Notes under the pieces: model-generated
What the model saw: only the letters and a program-made list of their open reading frames with translations
Database searches by the model: none
Told to the model about the DNA's origin: nothing
Part shown: positions 7,226 to 14,380 of the stretch, one piece after another
Position numbering within the stretch: the first letter of the stretch is position 1
How the letters are laid out: each line of letters begins with the position of its first letter
Made by a program: the position numbers and the translations under genes
From: an uncultured Candidatus Actinomarina sp.
GTDB taxonomy: Bacteria; Actinomycetota; Acidimicrobiia; Actinomarinales; Actinomarinaceae
Reading direction: 5' to 3'
NCBI GenBank assembly: GCA_902576605.1
Contig: CACGVI010000007.1
Coordinates: 1-46,365, forward strand
DNA length: 46,365 nt

Positions 7226-9226
7226 ATGTCAAGTGCTGATGAACTAAATAAGTGGAAAAAACTACTTGATGAAGGCACTATTTCAGAAGATGAATTTAAC
7301 AAACAAAAAGAAAATATACTATCTGGGCAATCCATAAAACCAGTAAACAACAATATTTTTTATTTTTTAATAGGAAGTATTGTATTAATCAGCTTATTTA
7401 TCATCTTTCAAAATGAAGATACACAAAGTGTCACTGTTGAAACACCAGAAATTACTGAAGCCATAGAAGAACCACTAGAAGAACTTTCAGCTGATTCATC
7501 TCTTGTAGTTGATTCTATTGAAGAAATTTCAATGGCTACGGTTTTAGTTGAAGCAGAAGGAACTTTTACTACTTTTGACGAAGAGTTCAATATAGTTGAC
7601 GTTGAAGTAGGAGGATGGGGTTCGGGGTTTCTCATAAGTTCAAATGGATATATAGTTACGAACAATCACGTAGTGGCAGGTGCTTCAATTGTTAAAGTGT
7701 ATTTTGCAGAAGATGATAAGTCAATAAATGCTGAAGTAGTAGCTCAGTCAGAATGTTCAGATCTAGCTTTATTAAAAATCGATAGAGATGAAATGTTATA
7801 TTTTGATTGGGCTAAAGGAACACCTAATGTTGGTGATGAAATTTATGCAGCAGGCTATCCATTAGGGAACCCAGAATTTACTCTGCTTGATGGAATTGTT
7901 ACAAAAAAGGAAGCTGATGGAGACACACCTTGGTCTTCAATTGAGAGTACATTTGAACATAACGCCGAAATTAAAACTGGTAACTCAGGTGGGCCTGTTG
8001 TTGGAAAATCAGATTTTAAAGTTTATGGCGTTAATTATGCAACAGATTCTGCGAACCAAGAGTTTGCAATAAATAATGATATCGCCTCAAGAATTATTAA
8101 TTCTATGATTGCTGGTAAAAACAACTCTGGATATGGAATAAATGGCGAACAAATCGAAGGAATAGGATTACTTCTTAGTTCAGTAAATTTAGGAAGTCCT
8201 TTAGATAAAGCAGGAGTTTTGGGTGGCGATGTAATAGTCACTCTTGATGGGATTGATCTTACGGTTGAACCAACCTTAAAAACTTATTGTGATATATTAG
8301 CAACTAAAACAAGTGTTGGACAAGTTTCAATTGAGATAGTTAGACTTCAAGATTTAAATATATATTCTGGAGTTTTGAACTCAGGAACAGAAATTACATC
8401 TACAAGTTTATCAGCAGTAGATCCAGGTCCAACAGTTGGAAATACAAATACCACACAAGCGCCAAACACTACTACTCAAGCTACTACAACTACTACTACA
8501 ACAACAACTACTACTGTTTATGTAGATAATGTTGCTCCTTCATTTAATAAAAGTTTGTCTGGTAACAATATTAATCAAACAACAATTACTTTAAGTTGGT
8601 CAGCTAATGACAATGTTGGTATTGATTATTATGTTTTGAGAGAGGGTTCTTATGAAATTTACAGAGGTCAAAATACTTCAAAAACAGTAGAAGGACTAAA
8701 TAGTGGTTCTTATTACACATTTTCAGTAGATGCATATGACACAAGTGGTAATAAAACAACATCATCATTTAGCTTTTATACTTTAGCAACTACTACTACC
8801 ACAACCACAACCACAACTACAACTACAACTACAACAATTCCTATATTCGATCCTTATTTTATACCGGCTGATGGGGGTAATGATGGTGGTCCAACTTTTA
8901 ATTATTGTGATGAAAATTACAACGTATCTTGGTTCATTGGAATGGATAATTCTGCCTCGACCATTGATGCGTATTTTAAAATTGATTATAGATCGCAATA
9001 TCCTACCTACAGTAATTGGATTATTCTTGCAGATAATGTTTTGGTACCAGCAGGACAAATTAGGTACGTAAACTCTCCAGTATTTAGTAATATTTGGTAC
9101 CCCAATGAAAATGAAGTTGACACCCAGATGTGGAATGTAAGAATTTATTGGAGTCAAACACCATCAAATTATTCAGAACCAAGAGGTGCTTATATGAGAC
9201 ACGCTAACTGTAGACCGTGGGGATAA
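7226..9226 (+). CDS. HtrA-like trypsin-fold protease with SHOCT, PDZ and FnIII domains
   Basis: Membrane-anchored serine protease of 666 aa. Residues 4-33 (LNKWKKLLDEGTISEDEF) look like a SHOCT domain. A transmembrane helix spans about 43-62. The S1C protease domain carries the triad H148 (NNHVV), D179 (SDLALL) and S254 (GNSGGP). A PDZ domain follows (about 300-370), then a Thr-rich linker, a fibronectin-III-like domain (VAPSFNKS to SFSFYT), a second Thr-rich linker, and a C-terminal ~110-residue beta-rich domain I do not recognise. The Thr linkers are encoded by ACT/ACA microsatellites. It lies alone between tRNA-Val repeats, so it may be laterally acquired. Likely extracellular quality control or processing; substrate unknown. 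Confidence 0.88.
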   Translation: MSSADELNKWKKLLDEGTISEDEFNKQKENILSGQSIKPVNNNIFYFLIGSIVLISLFIIFQNEDTQSVTVETPEITEAIEEPLEELSADSSLVVDSIEEISMATVLVEAEGTFTTFDEEFNIVDVEVGGWGSGFLISSNGYIVTNNHVVAGASIVKVYFAEDDKSINAEVVAQSECSDLALLKIDRDEMLYFDWAKGTPNVGDEIYAAGYPLGNPEFTLLDGIVTKKEADGDTPWSSIESTFEHNAEIKTGNSGGPVVGKSDFKVYGVNYATDSANQEFAINNDIASRIINSMIAGKNNSGYGINGEQIEGIGLLLSSVNLGSPLDKAGVLGGDVIVTLDGIDLTVEPTLKTYCDILATKTSVGQVSIEIVRLQDLNIYSGVLNSGTEITSTSLSAVDPGPTVGNTNTTQAPNTTTQATTTTTTTTTTTVYVDNVAPSFNKSLSGNNINQTTITLSWSANDNVGIDYYVLREGSYEIYRGQNTSKTVEGLNSGSYYTFSVDAYDTSGNKTTSSFSFYTLATTTTTTTTTTTTTTTTIPIFDPYFIPADGGNDGGPTFNYCDENYNVSWFIGMDNSASTIDAYFKIDYRSQYPTYSNWIILADNVLVPAGQIRYVNSPVFSNIWYPNENEVDTQMWNVRIYWSQTPSNYSEPRGAYMRHANCRPWG

Positions 9227-9239
9227 GTTTACAACAAGC

Positions 9240-9266
9240 GACCCACAATTGACCCACATTTGAGTC
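9240..9266 (+). repeat. GACCCACA repeats, right (possible integrase arm-type sites)
   Basis: GACCCACAATTGACCCACA is followed by TTTGAGTC, giving two clear copies and one decayed copy of the unit seen at 7158-7174. It begins 14 nt after the protease stop codon and lies inside the right tRNA-derived repeat. Confidence 0.45.
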
Positions 9267-9272
9267 AAAAAT

Positions 9273-9306
9273 GAGAGGTACAGTCTGAAATCCTGTAGTG
9301 CTTCCT
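9273..9306 (+). repeat. Decayed third copy of the tRNA T-arm repeat
   Basis: GAGGTACAGTCTGAAATCCT followed by GTAGTGCTTCCT aligns with the T-arm and acceptor strand of the two better copies, sharing AAATCCTGTAGTGC. The T-stem no longer pairs well. It suggests more than one integration or recombination event at this end. Confidence 0.45.
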
Positions 9307-9374
9307 GATACAAGACTTATATTTATTGATGTTTTAATGTGATACTTTCTGATATCCTCTAGTATTTAATCGTT

Positions 9375-9440
9375 CTTCCCTTACAAGGAAGAAGTCACAG
9401 GTTCAAATCCTGTAGCGCCCACAAGGGTTTTTCAGAAATC
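9375..9440 (+). repeat. tRNA-Val(UAC) 3' half, right copy of 62-bp direct repeat (putative att site)
   Basis: Bases 9375-9421 contain a perfect anticodon stem CTTCC/GGAAG with anticodon TAC, the same T-arm, acceptor strand AGCGCCC and discriminator A. The D-arm and 5' acceptor strand are absent. Bases 9379-9440 match 7075-7136 with a single T/C difference. The rest of the 9227-9574 gap is AT-rich with no ORF I can support. Confidence 0.8.
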
Positions 9441-9574
9441 AACCTGTTAAAAATACTAAAAACCCCACAAAAACACGAAATAAATTAATAAGAATATATG
9501 ATATGCCCATTTGCTGACTAAAAAGTTGCTTTGACACTGCCAAAACTCCCAAAAGTCGACAAAGTTAGTTAAAT

Positions 9575-9964
9575 TTAATTAAAAAATGACCCCTCTGGAT
9601 AATTTTTTAAAACATATCTAGTTATATAAACCAATACAATCTCAACTGCAAAAAAGAATACCGTTACTGGATGAAACCCATCAAATGCAAAGCTAATAAC
9701 TCTTGCAACCATAACAAACATTACTGAGAAATAAAGTACCCTAATCCAGAAGTCATCTTTTGTTCTAAACCAGAGAATAGGTATGCTTCCAGCTAGTAAC
9801 CAAAATCCTCCCAAATCAGCTTTTAACTGATTTAATGCATAGTTTTCACCAATTGTTATTTGTAGAAAATCAAAAAATGGTTCTTTGAAAAAAAGAAGCA
9901 TTATAAACAAAGGTAAAAAAAACGCAGATACACCTATTAACTGAAATCGTATAAATAATTTCAT
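9575..9964 (-). CDS. Small four-helix membrane protein (DUF4345-like)
   Basis: Integral membrane protein of 129 aa with about four hydrophobic helices (about residues 8-26, 52-66, 75-92, 100-118). Length, the helix pattern and the second-half FDGFHPV / EIVLVYI region resemble DUF4345 proteins, whose function is unknown. The resemblance is by eye. It follows the gene at 9970 on the same strand with only 5 nt between, so the two form an operon. Confidence 0.65.
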   Translation of the reverse strand: MKLFIRFQLIGVSAFFLPLFIMLLFFKEPFFDFLQITIGENYALNQLKADLGGFWLLAGSIPILWFRTKDDFWIRVLYFSVMFVMVARVISFAFDGFHPVTVFFFAVEIVLVYITRYVLKNYPEGSFFN

Positions 9965-9969
9965 ACTTT

Positions 9970-10323
9970 CTACTCGTTTGTTAAATCAATATCCATGCCG
10001 GCTAAATTGATCTCAAGCAATTTTCCAGATTCCCTTTCTTCTGATGTTTTTCCAGTTTTCTCTAGCATTTTTGCATCAAACTCTGCAGTTCCCGCATCCA
10101 CATCATAACTCTCCATCCATGCATCTCTTGATTCCTTTGAGGGGAATAAATTTACTCCTATGTAATAGATTCCATCTTCCTGTTCTTGGCGAGCCCAGTA
10201 GTACTTTACTCCTGTAGCATCTGTAAATTCTTTTGAATATTCAGTCCAAACTTCTTTTTGCGCTTGAAATGTTTCCTCGTCATGGCTTTCAAATTTTGAA
10301 AGCATAATTGTCATTTGTTCCAT
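9970..10323 (-). CDS. Small alpha/beta protein, possibly ferredoxin-like (ABM-like) fold
   Basis: Soluble 117-aa protein with no signal peptide. The pattern of a short strand (MTIMLSKF), a helix (EETFQAQKEVWTEYSKEF), a strand (VKYYWARQ), another strand (GIYYIGVNLF) and another helix resembles a dimeric ferredoxin-like barrel such as antibiotic-biosynthesis monooxygenase domains. No signature confirms this. It has one of the few strong Shine-Dalgarno sites in the window (AGGAGGT, 5 nt before the ATG), so its mRNA is led, unlike many neighbours. It is first of a two-gene operon with the membrane protein at 9575. Confidence 0.6.
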   Translation of the reverse strand: MEQMTIMLSKFESHDEETFQAQKEVWTEYSKEFTDATGVKYYWARQEQEDGIYYIGVNLFPSKESRDAWMESYDVDAGTAEFDAKMLEKTGKTSEERESGKLLEINLAGMDIDLTNE

Positions 10324-10536
10324 TTTTACCTCCTAAGATTTAAATATACTAAAAATGAATAGAAGCTGTTTAGAGATTTGTTAAACATTTATTAAATATT
10401 TTTTTTCAAAAACAAATAGATTAACTCAAAAAAATGAAAATTTAAATCTACAAAAGCTGTTGATTAAGACTATTAAATTCGATGATTTGTAGAATTTAAA
10501 TTTCTCATAAAATCGTATAATTGTTTTAATAAAAAT

Positions 10537-10944
10537 ATGAACGTAAAGACATTAAATATTAAAATTGATGAATTTGTATCTTACACAATGAACTTCTTGA
10601 ACAATATTCAAGTTTTTCATTGGCAGACACAATCATATGCCGAACACGAAGCGTTAGGTGAGTATTATGAAAGTCTTACAGACTTAAATGATAAGTTAGT
10701 TGAGTCATGGCAGGGCAATCAAAATACAAGACTCAAATTTAGTGAAGGCCCTTATTCTTTACAAAATTATTTCTCTAAAGAAGAGACCAAAAATAAAATC
10801 AATGAATTCAAAAATCAAGTGACACAGTTATCTGGATTTGTATCAGAACTAAATGAATCAAACTCCTTTGATGACATAGAAAATATTCTCGAAGAGATTT
10901 CTGAAGTTAACAGCAGAACATTGTACCTGCTAAGCTTGAGCTAA
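10537..10944 (+). CDS. Dps/ferritin-like small helical protein
   Basis: All-helical protein of 135 aa. The N-terminal part, FLNNIQVFHWQTQSYAEHEA followed by a helix ending in LNDKLVESW, resembles Dps/ferritin-like four-helix proteins, in which an HW-containing helix and a later Asp carry metal-binding residues. The best resemblance I recall is to small Dps-like proteins annotated in marine phage genomes. Whether it binds iron or forms cages cannot be told. A TATAAT box at 10516-10521 would give a leader of about 8 nt. It overlaps the next tiny gene by TAATG. Confidence 0.55.
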   Translation: MNVKTLNIKIDEFVSYTMNFLNNIQVFHWQTQSYAEHEALGEYYESLTDLNDKLVESWQGNQNTRLKFSEGPYSLQNYFSKEETKNKINEFKNQVTQLSGFVSELNESNSFDDIENILEEISEVNSRTLYLLSLS

Positions 10945-11120
10945 TGTTTAAGAAACTAGCTGAAATAGAGAAAAGACTTTTTTCTGCACCTTATCGATGG
11001 CTTGTAAAAAAAGGGTTAGTAACAATATTAAAAACATCAAAAAAAATTTACAGGACAGCAGAAGACTTTTATGAGAGTAGATACGACGGACCATTTGACG
11101 AAAGTCCTAATATTTCTTAA
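10944..11120 (+). CDS. 58-aa protein, paralogue of the 61-aa protein downstream (not in ORF track)
   Basis: An ATG overlapping the upstream stop (TAATG) opens a 58-codon frame too short for the supplied track. Its product begins MFKKLAEIEKRLFSAPYRWL. The block EIEKRLFSAPYRWLVKKGL aligns with EIEDKLFRAPYNFLKEKGI of the gene at 11272, so the two are paralogues, which strongly supports that both are translated. It is basic and amphipathic at the N-terminus with an acidic tail. No family is recognised. Translational coupling ties it to the Dps-like gene. The 151-nt gap that follows is AT-rich with no clear signal. Confidence 0.6.
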   Translation: MFKKLAEIEKRLFSAPYRWLVKKGLVTILKTSKKIYRTAEDFYESRYDGPFDESPNIS

Positions 11121-11271
11121 ACAACTATAAAAATTAAAAAAACTTTTATATTTATGAACAGCTATTTTATATAGGTATTTATTGAGATTATCAACAATAA
11201 AAGAGTTTTTAACTTAAATTTAACATTCAAAATTACCACTAAATTCTAAATTACGTTATTTTTATTATTCA

Positions 11272-11457
11272 ATGAAAGAAAAAATATATAAATTTTTAGA
11301 AATCGAAGACAAATTATTTCGAGCTCCTTACAATTTTCTCAAAGAAAAAGGGATAATTGATAAGGTTAAAGAAATTAAGACTAGATTTGTTGAAATTTAT
11401 GCAAAGGACGAAGAGATTCCATATGGTGGAAATCAAATGTTCTTTGGTGACGACTAA
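11272..11457 (+). CDS. 61-aa protein, paralogue of the 58-aa protein upstream
   Basis: Small basic/amphipathic protein (MKEKIYKFLEIEDKLF...) sharing the EIE-x(2)-LF-x-APY-x(2)-L-x(2)-KG core with the 58-aa gene at 10944, followed by a different tail ending in FGDD. No transmembrane segment or known domain. Upstream sequence is very AT-rich, with TATTAT-like boxes but no precise leaderless spacing. Function unknown. Conservation between the two copies is the main evidence that it is a gene. Confidence 0.55.
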   Translation: MKEKIYKFLEIEDKLFRAPYNFLKEKGIIDKVKEIKTRFVEIYAKDEEIPYGGNQMFFGDD

Positions 11458-11469
11458 AGAATTCAGTAA

Positions 11470-12471
11470 CTATTTTTTTGGTGTAGTTTTTCCGTTAGAC
11501 TCATAAATTTCTGAATACCAACAGCCTGGAGCTACCATATTTGACTCATCATAGAAATTAGTATTTCCACTCCAAGACTCATATGAAGCCATAATTTGAT
11601 TCACGGAATTTTGAATTGAATCTTTTACACTTGGGTGGAGATAATTAGTAGGGCAAAAATTATTAAAATCCTGTTGTTGGTTGCCTACCCTTACATATTT
11701 TCCAATTGAAATTTCAGTTCGACCAAATACACTGCCACCCTCACCATCTTCATAGTTGCCCACATACCCTATGACATCTCCAGCTTTAACCTGCATTCCG
11801 CTGTAAATCTCTTCTCCATTTACTGTAAGAGGATTTTGGCAAACTGCTCTACTCGTCCTATCACAACTTAGGCTCACCACATGATCTATAACTACCGCCC
11901 AGTCACTGTTTCTTGCCGGCTTTATCATCAACTCCCAATCATCTTGAACGTAGCTTGATGTAGGTTGGAATTGGAAAAAGTCAATTACACCATTAATAGG
12001 AATATAAACAAGTGTATCTCTGGGAACTTTGTATTCAAAAGTTGGATTATCATATGCGCCGGGGGTTCCTGCTGAGTGGACTCTTCCAAATTCATCAAAG
12101 AATACTAATTGTAATTCTGACTTAAACTCAAAATCACCGGAAACACCTGTAGTAGGTTCGTATGGTCCCCAATTTGTAATTAAAAGATTATATAAAAAAG
12201 GAGGGTCATCATTAGCTAGTGATCCTCCACTTCCTTGATTTACTTGGTCAAAACCTTGACATTGCTCATTATCAGGATTATCTTCGCAAAATTTTGCCGG
12301 GTCTACATTTACATTAACTTTAAAAGTAGTAGTTGTAGATTCTTGTTGAGTAGTAGTTGTAGATTCTTGTTGAGTAGTAGTTGTAGATTCTTGTTGAGTA
12401 GTAGTTGGCGTACTGCTAGTACCCCCACAAACAATGAAGGTTAAGGCAAAAATTAGCGTTTTCCCCTTCAT
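11470..12471 (-). CDS. Lipoprotein with degenerate M23/LytM-like domain
   Basis: Probable exported protein of 333 aa. The hydrophobic N-terminus ends in FIVC, an imperfect lipobox because Val replaces the usual small residue before Cys. A repeated TTTTQQES linker follows. The C-terminal half contains GMQVKAGDVIGYVG, the turn typical of M23 peptidase and lipoyl-like beta folds. The catalytic HxH expected downstream is not seen (GRTEISIG stands there), so peptidase activity is doubtful and a binding role is more likely. A leaderless -10 box (TAGGTT) precedes the start. Confidence 0.65.
   Translation of the reverse strand: MKGKTLIFALTFIVCGGTSSTPTTTQQESTTTTQQESTTTTQQESTTTTFKVNVNVDPAKFCEDNPDNEQCQGFDQVNQGSGGSLANDDPPFLYNLLITNWGPYEPTTGVSGDFEFKSELQLVFFDEFGRVHSAGTPGAYDNPTFEYKVPRDTLVYIPINGVIDFFQFQPTSSYVQDDWELMIKPARNSDWAVVIDHVVSLSCDRTSRAVCQNPLTVNGEEIYSGMQVKAGDVIGYVGNYEDGEGGSVFGRTEISIGKYVRVGNQQQDFNNFCPTNYLHPSVKDSIQNSVNQIMASYESWSGNTNFYDESNMVAPGCWYSEIYESNGKTTPKK
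12325..12407 (-). repeat. 24-bp tandem repeat encoding the TTTTQQES linker
   Basis: Three identical 24-bp units and a partial fourth lie within the lipoprotein gene, in frame, encoding eight-residue Thr/Gln/Glu/Ser repeats. Length could vary by slippage without shifting frame. Confidence 0.85.
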
Positions 12472-12477
12472 ATTTAC

Positions 12478-12483
12478 AACCTA
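12478..12483 (-). promoter_or_regulatory. Leaderless -10 box for the 11470-12471 lipoprotein gene
   Basis: On the minus strand TAGGTT lies exactly 6 nt before the ATG, with no Shine-Dalgarno. Confidence 0.45.
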
Positions 12484-12528
12484 ATGAAATTTTTTTAATA
12501 ATTCAATCAAATTTTAAAAAAGGACAAT

Positions 12529-13365
12529 TTATAGGTTTTTATGGACACAATACGGACAGTACTCATTAATCTTAAAATCTGGAGAAGTCTTCTCCTCTGC
12601 TGATAGAGGCTCTCTACATATATAGCAGTAAATGTACTCTGTTTCATTGAGCTCAGTGTCTAACGCAACACGCTCATCAAATACAAAACAGTCACCATTC
12701 CAGTATTTTCCACCAGTTTCTTTGAAATAATCAAGCACTCCACCTTCAAGTTGTTTCACATCAGAAAATCCTGCTTTAAGCATAACTGCAGATGCTTTCT
12801 CACATCTAATTCCTCCTGTGCAGTACATAACAATTTGTTTATCTTTGTACTCTTCTGGTAGTTGTTCTATCGCATCCGGAAAATCTCTAAATGTATCAAG
12901 TTGAAGGTCAACAGCATTTTCAAACAGACCCACACGAGTCTCATATTCATTACGAGTATCTAAGATAATAACATCATCGTTGTTTTCGTACATCGAATAT
13001 AGTTCTTCAGGAGTAACATAACCTCCCGTTAGTTCTCTTGGATTAATATCATCTCTTCCTAATGAGATGATTTCTTTCTTTGGACGAACTTTCATTCTTC
13101 TAAAAGGTTGAGTCTCACTATATGTTTTCTTTAGAGGAATATCTAAAAATCTTTTATCTTGTTCCATAAAATGCAGATATTCTTTAATAGATTCTTCACT
13201 GCCAGCAAGAGAAAAGTTAATACCGTTTGGACTTAAATACACTGATCCTTTTAACTCAAGGTCATCGCAAACTGATTGAAACTCAGGAACCAAAACTTCA
13301 ACATCATATAATGGTTCAAATTTATATCCTGCAATATTAAGCACATCTAAATTATTCACAGACAT
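12529..13365 (-). CDS. trhO: tRNA uridine-34 hydroxylase TrhO (rhodanese family)
   Basis: Rhodanese-domain protein of 278 aa of the YceA/TrhO family, which catalyses oxygen-dependent formation of 5-hydroxyuridine at tRNA position 34. An N-terminal ferredoxin-like domain (about 1-95) is followed by the rhodanese domain (about 115-215) with active-site loop CTGGIRC and the family segment KYWNGDCFVFDERVA. The C-terminus carries CYIC and CPYC, a likely zinc-binding pair. It sits 17 nt downstream of the epimerase gene on the same strand, and an AGGA about 12 nt before the ATG could act as ribosome-binding site. Confidence 0.9.
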   Translation of the reverse strand: MSVNNLDVLNIAGYKFEPLYDVEVLVPEFQSVCDDLELKGSVYLSPNGINFSLAGSEESIKEYLHFMEQDKRFLDIPLKKTYSETQPFRRMKVRPKKEIISLGRDDINPRELTGGYVTPEELYSMYENNDDVIILDTRNEYETRVGLFENAVDLQLDTFRDFPDAIEQLPEEYKDKQIVMYCTGGIRCEKASAVMLKAGFSDVKQLEGGVLDYFKETGGKYWNGDCFVFDERVALDTELNETEYIYCYICREPLSAEEKTSPDFKINEYCPYCVHKNL

Positions 13366-13382
13366 ATTGTAAATCCTAATTC

Positions 13383-14372
13383 TTAGTTTACGAGACCTCT
13401 TTTTTGAAAAAATTCTACAGTATCGTTTATTGTTTCATCCACAGGTCTTGGTTTGTGATCAAGTATTTCTTTTGCAAGATTGCTTGGAATAAGCTTATTT
13501 TGAACTTTTACGGTATGAATTGAATCAAGAGTAGCACTTCTTGGTTTATTGAAAAAAAGTGCCTGTAAATAAGATGAAGGAAGAGATACATAAACAAAGA
13601 AAAAAGGGAGCGTACCTTTTATTAATTGTTTATTTAATTTTTTAGACATTATTTCACCGATTCCAACAAAATCTATATAATTTCCTCCAACAATATAATT
13701 TTGTTTTGACTCACCTTTTTCAATACAGTTTATTGCCGTGGCACAGAGGTCACGAACATCAACATAGTCATAACCAATGTTTACTGTATAAGATCTTTTT
13801 CCATTAGCAATATTTATTAACTCTTGACCAAACAAGCTAGGTTTAAAATCATTTGGTCCGAATATTCCAGAAGGATGAATAATTGAGGCATTAAGACCTT
13901 TTTCACAATAATCATAAACAATTCTCTGCGCATCAGCTTTTGATAAATCGTATGGAACAGCATTGGGATCTGTCACAAGGGGCCTGTCTTCTAAAAGTGC
14001 TTGATCCAATGGCTCTCTCACAAATGCATCTACAGAAGAAAAATGTATTAATTTTTTTACTCCATATCTTAAAGATAATTCACAGACATTTTTTGTTCCC
14101 GTAACATTCACGGATTGAATTATGTCTTTATCCTTACGCACCAAGCTAATTAGTGCAGCTGTATGAAACACAACATCTACATCCTTAAATGCTCTATCAA
14201 TTGATTCAATATCTGTAATGTTTCCTTTGATTAGTTCTACATCGAACCCTTCAAATGCTCTATGATCTCGATCGAAATCTATACATCTAACTTTAAAATC
14301 TCGCTTTGTTAGCTCTCTTACTAAATTTGCCCCGACATGACCCGAACCCCCTGTTATTAATGCGATGTTCAT
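13383..14372 (-). CDS. NAD-dependent epimerase/dehydratase (extended SDR)
   Basis: Cytosolic oxidoreductase of 329 aa. The nucleotide-binding motif TGGSGHVG is at residues 7-14, an acidic D after the second strand (CIDFD) favours NAD, and the active-site pair is in VPYDLSK (YxxxK). The general look, including the C-terminal half, is that of 3-beta-hydroxysteroid dehydrogenase-like or dihydroflavonol-reductase-like extended SDRs; the substrate cannot be assigned. It lies between an esterase (8-nt gap) and trhO (17-nt gap) in a minus-strand operon. Confidence 0.8.
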   Translation of the reverse strand: MNIALITGGSGHVGANLVRELTKRDFKVRCIDFDRDHRAFEGFDVELIKGNITDIESIDRAFKDVDVVFHTAALISLVRKDKDIIQSVNVTGTKNVCELSLRYGVKKLIHFSSVDAFVREPLDQALLEDRPLVTDPNAVPYDLSKADAQRIVYDYCEKGLNASIIHPSGIFGPNDFKPSLFGQELINIANGKRSYTVNIGYDYVDVRDLCATAINCIEKGESKQNYIVGGNYIDFVGIGEIMSKKLNKQLIKGTLPFFFVYVSLPSSYLQALFFNKPRSATLDSIHTVKVQNKLIPSNLAKEILDHKPRPVDETINDTVEFFQKRGLVN

Positions 14373-14380
14373 ACAATTAA

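Larger units (their letters stand above)
7066..9440. mobile_element. Putative integrated cargo island bounded by tRNA-Val fragments
   Basis: The 2.4-kb segment between the two tRNA-Val-derived repeats holds one gene (an HtrA-like protease). It has GACCCACA repeats just inside each boundary and a third decayed T-arm copy near the right end. There is no integrase gene, so it would be a remnant or a non-autonomous cassette. The repeats are seen; mobility is inferred. Alternatively the repeats are a dispersed tRNA-derived repeat family unrelated to site-specific integration. Confidence 0.45.

Noticed and set aside
8783-9157. Minus-strand 124-aa ORF with a Cys/Ser/Gly-rich end
   Set aside because: It is the shadow of the ACT/ACA microsatellite and the C-terminal domain of the protease gene; no start signal or sensible composition.
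12325-12407. CRISPR-like repeat array
   Set aside because: The 24-bp units are directly tandem without spacers and encode an in-frame protein repeat. No cas genes are present.
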